Shown here: positions 7,821 through 11,838 of the stretch, piece after piece
Layout: each line of letters opens with the position of its first letter
Numbering within the stretch: position 1 is the first letter of the stretch
Assembly (NCBI GenBank): GCA_002329525.1
Contig: DCTI01000130.1
Span: 1,292 to 13,129 of the forward strand
Length of the DNA stretch: 11,838 nucleotides
Origin: Negativicutes bacterium UBA1444
GTDB lineage: Bacteria > Bacillota > Negativicutes > UBA1444
Direction: 5' to 3'
Translations under genes and position numbers: made by a program
The notes under the pieces: model-generated
What the model was told of the DNA's origin: nothing
The model's database searches: none
The model's input: only the letters and a program-made list of their open reading frames with translations

Positions 7821-9545
7821 ATGAAAATCCATTGGGAACTGATTCTGGATATTGCGCGCAACGTCGGCCTGATCGGCGTCGGTGCCTATGTGAGCACTCG
7901 ACTGCCGGCTGTTCGGCGGGCCTTGACCTATTCGCACTATCGGCTTTATGACAAAATCATTCTGGCGTTGGTGTTCGGTGCCTTTTCCGCTTTGGGCAAC
8001 TACATCGGAATCCCGGTGGTCGGGGCGCTGGCCAATACCCGGATCGTTGGTCCGATTGCCGGCGGATTGCTGGGCGGACCATTGGTCGGTGTGGGAGCAG
8101 GGATTCTGGGGGCGATTCCCCGGTATCTGATCGGCGGTTATACTGTGGCTGCATCCGTGTTGGCCAATATCATGGCCGGCGTGATCAGCGGCTATGTATA
8201 CAACAAGTATGGCCCGGGACGGCTTACGTTGAAAATTGCCTTGCTGACCGCTTTCATCTGCGAACTGAATCTGAAGCTGTGGATTCTGGTTTTGTCCAAA
8301 CCGTTTGAACGAGCCTGGGAGCTCGAAAAGATTATCGGCATTCCGACCATCATCGGCAACTCGCTCGCCGTGGGGCTGTTCTTTTATATTGTTCGCGACG
8401 TGTTTCAGGAGCAGCAGAAGGTGCAGGCGCAGTCGGCGCAGCAGGCGATCCGCCTGATCCAGCAGACTACCGAACTGTTGCATGAGGGACTGAATACGAA
8501 GACAGCCTTTAAGATTGCCCATATTTTGCTGACGGAAACCAAGGCCGCCGCGGTGGCGATTACCGATAATGAGAAAGTGCTGGGATTTGTCGGAGTCGGG
8601 GCTGACCATCATGGCGTGAACTCGCCGATTATCACCCGGGCGACTCAACAGGCAATTCATTCCAGAAACACCTTGATATTTAACAACCGCGCCGAAATCG
8701 GCTGCCCGGATCCCCTTTGCCCGCTGACTTCGGTGATTGAAGCGCCGCTGATCGTTGACGGGCAGGTCCAGGGTGTCCTGAAACTGTACAAAGCCCATGA
8801 CGAGGTCATTACCGGATATGAGGCGGAAATCATCCAGGGCGTCGCCGATTTCCTGGGGTTGCTGCTGGACCGGCATTCTCTCGGCGAACAAAAGATGATG
8901 CGGGCCCAGGCGGAGTACAATATGCTGAAGGCGCAGGTGAACCCGCACTTTCTGTTCAACACGTTGGGAACCATCCGGGCCTTGGTGAGAACATCGCCGG
9001 AACAGGCCCGGGCGCGCATCAAGGATTTGTCGGATTTTCTGCGCCGGACACTCGAGCATGGCCAGGATCTGACCCGCCTGGCTGAGGAGCTGGAGATTGT
9101 CCGTTCCTATGTCCGGCTGGAACAGTCCCGGTTCGGCGAGCGGATCCGCGTGCGGGAAGAGATTCCGGATTCGGTGCTGGAATATTATCTGCCCGTATTT
9201 TCCCTGCAGCCGATTGTTGAGAATGCCATCAAGCATGGCCTGTCCTCCAAACGCGACGGGGGGACCCTGGTCATCCGGGTTTATGAATCCGGCGACTTTC
9301 TGCATATGGAAGTGGCAGACGACGGAGTCGGCATTCCCCCGGCGCGGCTGCAAAACATCCGCCGGTTTGACGGGATTTCTTCCCGGGACGCCGTCGGCAC
9401 GGGGATCGGGCTCAATAACGTGCATAAACGGATTCAGGCCAGATTCGGTTCGCAGTACGGCATCCAGATCGACAGCCGGGAAGGGGAAGGCACGACCGTG
9501 ATCGTGCTGTTGCCGGTTCTGCGCAAGGAGGAGAGAGCGGATTGA
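7821..9545 (+). CDS. lytS: LytS-type sensor histidine kinase
   Basis: This 574-residue membrane sensor kinase phosphorylates its partner regulator. Residues 1-195 hold about six hydrophobic segments and match the 5TMR-LYT sensor, with the typical ANTRIVGPIAGG (71-82) and GGP (85-87). A GAF-like domain spans about 205-355, including a CPDPLCPL stretch near 295. The His_kinase domain begins near 360 with NPHFLFN, so His376 is the predicted phospho-acceptor. The ATPase domain has an N box (VENAIKHG, Asn468), DDGVG (500-504) and GTGIGL (526-531). An in-frame TAG at 7815 blocks any longer start. The only Shine-Dalgarno-like sequence, AGGAG at 7802-7806, is 14 bases from ATG 7821, so initiation may be weak or coupled to the upstream gene. 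Relatives sense extracellular pyruvate (BtsS) or regulate murein hydrolases (Staphylococcus LytS); which signal applies here is unknown. Confidence 0.93.
   Translation: MKIHWELILDIARNVGLIGVGAYVSTRLPAVRRALTYSHYRLYDKIILALVFGAFSALGNYIGIPVVGALANTRIVGPIAGGLLGGPLVGVGAGILGAIPRYLIGGYTVAASVLANIMAGVISGYVYNKYGPGRLTLKIALLTAFICELNLKLWILVLSKPFERAWELEKIIGIPTIIGNSLAVGLFFYIVRDVFQEQQKVQAQSAQQAIRLIQQTTELLHEGLNTKTAFKIAHILLTETKAAAVAITDNEKVLGFVGVGADHHGVNSPIITRATQQAIHSRNTLIFNNRAEIGCPDPLCPLTSVIEAPLIVDGQVQGVLKLYKAHDEVITGYEAEIIQGVADFLGLLLDRHSLGEQKMMRAQAEYNMLKAQVNPHFLFNTLGTIRALVRTSPEQARARIKDLSDFLRRTLEHGQDLTRLAEELEIVRSYVRLEQSRFGERIRVREEIPDSVLEYYLPVFSLQPIVENAIKHGLSSKRDGGTLVIRVYESGDFLHMEVADDGVGIPPARLQNIRRFDGISSRDAVGTGIGLNNVHKRIQARFGSQYGIQIDSREGEGTTVIVLLPVLRKEERAD
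9525..9531 (+). promoter_or_regulatory. Ribosome binding site supporting the lytR TTG start
   Basis: AAGGAGG lies inside the end of lytS, 10 bases before TTG 9542. The receiver domain's first strand begins within four codons of this TTG and no ATG is available there, so TTG is the start. Confidence 0.7.
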
Positions 9546-10270
9546 ACGCTTTGCGGGTTGTCATTGCCGACGACGAGCCAATATTGTGTGATGAACTGAA
9601 ATGTCTCCTGGAGGATACCGGCGAGGTTCAGGTTGTCGGCATCGGCCACAGCGGTGAAGAGGCGTTGGAACTTTGCGGCCGCTCCGACGTGGATGCCGTT
9701 TTTCTGGACATTCAAATGCCGGTCATGAATGGCATGGAGGCCGCCCGGATTCTGAGTTCGCGGCCGCATCCACCCCTGATCGTGTTTATCACGGCGTTCA
9801 GCAACTATGCGGTGGAAGCCTTTCAGGTGGAAGCGGTGGACTATATTTTGAAGCCGTTCGATGAAGGGGATATCGACCGGGTACTGAAAAAATTGCAACA
9901 ACGTCGTAACAAAGCGCTGCCGCCGGCGCGGCCGTTCCTGAAGAAAATCCTGGCGGAAACCGGTGACCGGCTGGAAGTCATCGATGTAAAACAGGTTCAG
10001 TATTTTCAGGCGGAGAACCGGCAAATTTTTGTTTGCACCATCGGCGGCAAGAAATATGAAATCCGCAACCGGCTCAATGAGCTGGAGGAAGCGCTGGATC
10101 CGGCGGACTTCTTCCGCTGCCACCGCAACTTCATCGTGAATGTCAATCAGATCGGCCAGTTGGCCAGTTGGTTCAACCGCGGCTATTTGCTGATCATGAA
10201 TCCCTCCCGCGATGAAATTCCGGTGGGACGCGTCTATGCCGCCAAGTTGAAAAATTACCTTCCGTTATAA
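9542..10270 (+). CDS. lytR: LytTR-family response regulator (LytR/BtsR type)
   Basis: This is a 242-residue transcription regulator paired with the upstream kinase. The CheY-like receiver (about 3-120) has the acidic pocket Asp10/Asp11, phospho-acceptor Asp56 in FLDIQMP, Thr84 in FITAF and Lys104 in ILKPF. All conserved receiver residues are therefore present. A linker with Arg/Pro/Ala (about 122-133) leads to a LytTR DNA-binding domain (about 138-242), with typical YFQAENR, FFRCHRNFIVN and a closing VGRVYAAKLKNYL. LytTR domains usually bind paired short direct repeats. Translation begins at TTG, overlapping the lytS stop as TTGA, so kinase and regulator are probably made from one message by coupled translation. 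The common lrgAB partner genes are not next to it. The next gene downstream begins a 2-oxoacid oxidoreductase operon. Confidence 0.93.
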   Translation: MNALRVVIADDEPILCDELKCLLEDTGEVQVVGIGHSGEEALELCGRSDVDAVFLDIQMPVMNGMEAARILSSRPHPPLIVFITAFSNYAVEAFQVEAVDYILKPFDEGDIDRVLKKLQQRRNKALPPARPFLKKILAETGDRLEVIDVKQVQYFQAENRQIFVCTIGGKKYEIRNRLNELEEALDPADFFRCHRNFIVNVNQIGQLASWFNRGYLLIMNPSRDEIPVGRVYAAKLKNYLPL

Positions 10271-10288
10271 AAGGAATTTTGTATTTTG
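10251..10288 (+). terminator. Weak AT-rich hairpin at the lytR stop, possible terminator
   Basis: AAAATT (10251-10256) pairs with AATTTT (10275-10280), and CCTT (10258-10261) pairs with AAGG (10271-10274), around a 9-base loop with one bulged A. A T-rich tail (TTTTGTATTTTG) follows. The stem has only two G-C pairs, so it would be a leaky terminator at best. It contains the lytR TAA. Confidence 0.3.
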
Positions 10289-10307
10289 TACACCCGTGCG
10301 GTATAAT
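10279..10307 (+). promoter_or_regulatory. Candidate sigma-A promoter P1 upstream of kor
   Basis: A perfect -10 TATAAT (10302-10307) lies 17 bp after TTGTAT (10279-10284), which matches the -35 consensus at three of six positions. Transcription would start near 10314, giving a leader of about 115 bases before korD. The -35 overlaps the weak hairpin tail. Confidence 0.4.
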
Positions 10308-10329
10308 TGCAACTCGGAGGTCATTTTTC

Positions 10330-10396
10330 GCATTTCGTTCTTATTTCTTTGTCGTAACAATGATTTTCCGTTATGATGTAATATGAACGAAAGTGC
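10330..10396. repeat. Imperfect inverted repeat bracketing promoter P2 (possible operator pair)
   Basis: The left arm GCATTTCGTTCTTAT (10330-10344) and the reverse complement of the right arm (10381-10396, reading GCACTTTCGTTCATAT) agree except for one inserted base and one substitution. The perfect core is TTTCGTTC at 10333-10340 against GAACGAAA at 10385-10392. The core centres are 52 bp apart, close to five DNA turns, so a protein dimer or loop could reach both. As RNA from P1 it could also form a long-loop hairpin. Confidence 0.4.
10349..10377 (+). promoter_or_regulatory. Candidate sigma-A promoter P2 upstream of kor
   Basis: TTGTCG (10349-10354, four of six matches to TTGACA) and TATGAT (10372-10377, five of six matches to TATAAT) are separated by 17 bp. 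The start would be near 10384 with a leader of about 45 bases. It lies between the arms of the inverted repeat at 10330-10396, so it could be controlled there. Confidence 0.5.
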
Positions 10397-10416
10397 ATGC
10401 TAAATTTTTCTGAAAT

Positions 10417-10426
10417 GGAGGGGAGA
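10417..10426 (+). promoter_or_regulatory. Ribosome binding site fixing the korD TTG start
   Basis: GGAGGGGAGA ends just before TTG 10429, with the GGAGG core 7 bases away. An in-frame TGA at 10411-10413 and the absence of any ATG or GTG between leave TTG as the only start. Confidence 0.75.
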
Positions 10427-10428
10427 CC

Positions 10429-10632
10429 TTGGCAGTAATCATTAACCGGAAATTCTGCAAAGGCTGCGGAATCTGCGTGGCATTCTGTCCGAAGCAGGTT
10501 TTGGAGCTGGACGAACTGGGCAAAGTGGTGGACAAGAACGCGGCAGCCTGTATCTCTTGCGGGCAGTGCGAACTGCGATGCCCGGACTTCGCAATCCAGG
10601 TCGTAAAAAAAGAAAAGGAGGCGGCGAAATGA
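10429..10632 (+). CDS. korD: 2-oxoglutarate:ferredoxin oxidoreductase, ferredoxin-like delta subunit
   Basis: This 67-residue protein is almost wholly a bacterial 2x[4Fe-4S] ferredoxin domain. Its two cluster motifs are CKGCGICVAFCP (Cys10, 13, 16, 20) and CISCGQCELRCP (Cys41, 44, 47, 51). In each, three Cys serve one cluster and the last serves the other, as is usual in this fold. A Lys/Glu-rich tail follows. Its role as a subunit that relays electrons from the thiamine-pyrophosphate enzyme to soluble ferredoxin is inferred from its place directly before korA and korB. Its stop overlaps the korA start as ATGA, so translation is probably coupled. Initiation is at TTG behind a strong ribosome binding site. 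Its codon use is mixed, unlike the strongly biased korA that follows. The fold is certain; the substrate class rests on its neighbours. Confidence 0.92.
   Translation: MAVIINRKFCKGCGICVAFCPKQVLELDELGKVVDKNAAACISCGQCELRCPDFAIQVVKKEKEAAK
10616..10622 (+). promoter_or_regulatory. Ribosome binding site of korA
   Basis: AAGGAGG lies 6 bases before ATG 10629, inside the end of korD. It selects this ATG over earlier in-frame codons that would overlap the ferredoxin gene. Confidence 0.75.
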
Positions 10633-11765
10633 GCGCAGCAAGACTAATGCAAGGCAACCAGGCCTGCGCCGAAGGCATGATCGCCGCCGGCGTCCGCTTC
10701 TTCGCCGGGTACCCGATCACCCCGAGCACCGAAGTAGCGGAAATCCTGGCCGAAGAACTGCCGAAAATCGGCGGGAAATTCATCCAGATGGAAGACGAAA
10801 TCGGCAGCATGGGCGCCGTGCTGGGAGCATCCCTCACCGGGACCAAAGCCATCACCGCCACCAGCGGCCCCGGCTTCTCACTGAAACAAGAACTCATCGG
10901 CTACGGCTGCATGGCGGAAATCCCCTGCGTCGTCGTCAACGTGCAGCGGATGGGCCCGTCGACGGGCCTGCCGACCTCGCCCGCCCAGGGCGACGTCATG
11001 CAGGCGCGCTGGGGCACCCACGGCGACCATGGCATCATCGTCCTGTCGCCGGGCTCCGTCAAAGAAAGCTTCGACGTGGCAGTTGCCGCCGTCAACTTCG
11101 CCGAGAAATACAGCACCCCGGTCATCCTGCTGCTTGACGAAGTCATCGGCCACATGCGGGAGCGGGTCGAGCTGCCGGCAGCCAAAGACGTGAACGTCGT
11201 CAACCGCAAAGTACCTACCGGCTCGCCGGCCGACTACCAGGCCTACAAGCCCGGCGAAGACGGCGTGCCGACCCTGGCCCCGTTCGGGACCGGCTACTAC
11301 TACCACGTCACCGGCCTGTTCCACAACTACAACGGCCTGCCGGTGGGCGGCGGCAAAATGACCGACGAACTGGTCCACCGGCTGGAGAGCAAACTCACCC
11401 GGGCCCAAAACGACATCACCCTCTACACCGAAGACGGGCTGGAAGACGCCGACGTCATCGTCCTGACCTACGGCGGCTCCTCGCGGGCCGCGGGCGCGGC
11501 CGTCAAAGCCGCCCGGGCCCAGGGCCTCAAAGTGGGCCTCTTAAAACTCATCACCTTGTGGCCGTTCCCCTCGGAACTCGTCCTCGAAAAAACCAAACAC
11601 GCCAAAACCGTCATCGTGCCCGAACTCAACTGCGGGCAACTGGTTGGGGAAATCGAGCGCTACCTGGGCCGGGACAAAGTCGTCTCCGTCACCCGGGTCG
11701 ACGGCGAACTGTTCAAGCCCGAAGAAATCCTGGAGCCCATCCTGCGGGCGGGAGGTGCGAAATAA
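10629..11765 (+). CDS. korA: 2-oxoglutarate:ferredoxin oxidoreductase, alpha subunit
   Basis: This 378-residue alpha subunit works with KorB in the CoA-dependent oxidative decarboxylation of 2-oxoglutarate to succinyl-CoA, or the reverse carboxylation, with ferredoxin as electron carrier. The pyrimidine-binding domain (about 1-200) has GYPITPSTE (27-35), QMEDEIGSMGA (53-63, with the Glu expected to contact thiamine), TSGPGFSLKQE (78-88) and MGPSTGLPTSPAQGD (108-122). The C-terminal domain (about 265-370) has VLTYGGSSRAA and LKLITLWPFP. GYPITPSTE fits KorA better than VorB-type subunits, which tend to read GYPITPQNE, so 2-oxoglutarate is the likelier substrate. Codons are strongly C-ending: by eye all 12 Tyr are TAC and all Asn are AAC, unlike upstream genes. 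This suggests high expression or a different origin. The stop overlaps the korB start by one base. Confidence 0.95.
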   Translation: MSAARLMQGNQACAEGMIAAGVRFFAGYPITPSTEVAEILAEELPKIGGKFIQMEDEIGSMGAVLGASLTGTKAITATSGPGFSLKQELIGYGCMAEIPCVVVNVQRMGPSTGLPTSPAQGDVMQARWGTHGDHGIIVLSPGSVKESFDVAVAAVNFAEKYSTPVILLLDEVIGHMRERVELPAAKDVNVVNRKVPTGSPADYQAYKPGEDGVPTLAPFGTGYYYHVTGLFHNYNGLPVGGGKMTDELVHRLESKLTRAQNDITLYTEDGLEDADVIVLTYGGSSRAAGAAVKAARAQGLKVGLLKLITLWPFPSELVLEKTKHAKTVIVPELNCGQLVGEIERYLGRDKVVSVTRVDGELFKPEEILEPILRAGGAK

Positions 11766-11838
11766 TGGCCGTCATCGAAAAATACCTGCGTCAGAGCGCA
11801 CTGCCGCACATCTGGTGCCCGGGCTGCGGCAACGGTAT
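11765..11838 (+). CDS. korB: 2-oxoglutarate:ferredoxin oxidoreductase, beta subunit (3' end missing)
   Basis: Only the first 24 complete codons are in the window. They read MAVIEKYLRQ, then LPHIWCPGCGNG, the signature opening of the thiamine-pyrophosphate-binding beta subunit. Its paired Cys (CPGC) normally help hold a [4Fe-4S] cluster. The ATG overlaps the korA stop as TAATG, and GGAGGT (11751-11756) lies 8 bases upstream. Codons are C-ending like korA. A gamma subunit gene (korC) would be expected beyond the right edge but cannot be seen. Confidence 0.92.
   Translation, partial: MAVIEKYLRQSALPHIWCPGCGNG

Noticed and set aside
7773-9425. A 550-codon open frame on the minus strand opposite lytS
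   Set aside because: It lies antisense to a gene with every expected kinase motif, shows no recognisable domain, has implausible composition and is the kind of shadow frame common in GC-rich DNA.
10316-10370. GGAGGT at 10316-10321 as the ribosome binding site of a leader peptide
   Set aside because: No ATG, GTG or TTG follows at a usable distance. The only candidate is an ATT 1 base away, and the site would sit right at the P1 transcript start.
10321-10641. Minus-strand open frame across the kor promoter region and korD
   Set aside because: It is antisense to a clear ferredoxin and has no recognisable domain. The intergenic part is better explained by forward promoters.
10629-11765. Pyruvate or branched-chain 2-oxoacid oxidoreductase instead of Kor
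   Set aside because: The GYPITPSTE and MGPSTGLPT motifs and the KorB-like opening LPHIWCPGCGNG point to the 2-oxoglutarate type. Substrate remains an inference from motifs.

Overview
The window carries eleven forward-strand features' worth of coding: nine genes, of which the first and last are cut by the window edges. It looks like the chromosome of an anaerobic, fairly GC-rich Bacillota (Firmicutes). The grounds are strong AGGAGG-type ribosome binding sites, frequent ATGA/TTGA stop-start overlaps, a DUF2225-type zinc-ribbon protein, a LytS/LytR pair, and a ferredoxin-dependent 2-oxoglutarate oxidoreductase cluster. A Negativicutes relative (Sporomusa/Acetonema-like) would fit, but that placement is only an impression. 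No RNA genes, insertion sequences, CRISPR arrays, prophage genes or attachment sites were seen.

Region 1 (2-10270) is one tightly packed co-directional row with no gap over 45 bp. It holds (a) the 3' part of a gene fusing a GH13 alpha-glucan hydrolase to a complete GH77 4-alpha-glucanotransferase (MalQ); (b) a DUF2225 zinc-ribbon/helical-repeat protein; (c) sbcD and sbcC, the Mre11/Rad50-type nuclease pair, overlapping by 4 bp; (d) a 131-residue protein I do not recognise; and (e) lytS and lytR, a membrane histidine kinase and LytTR-type response regulator, also overlapping by 4 bp. The spacing suggests one transcription unit, or several with internal promoters, mixing glycogen/maltodextrin use, DNA end processing and signalling.

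Region 2 (10271-10428) is the only real intergenic stretch, 158 bp and AT-rich. It contains a weak hairpin at the lytR stop, two candidate sigma-A promoters, and an imperfect inverted repeat whose arms bracket the second promoter.

Region 3 (10429-11838) starts a kor operon: korD (2x[4Fe-4S] ferredoxin subunit, TTG start), korA (alpha subunit) and the first 24 complete codons of korB (beta subunit). Together they would interconvert 2-oxoglutarate + CoA and succinyl-CoA + CO2 using ferredoxin. korA has strikingly C-ending codon use compared with everything upstream.

No clearly new biological system is visible. The best leads are the GH13-GH77 fusion, the unknown 131-residue protein between sbcC and lytS, and the structured kor promoter region beside a LytS/LytR pair that has no lrgAB next to it.
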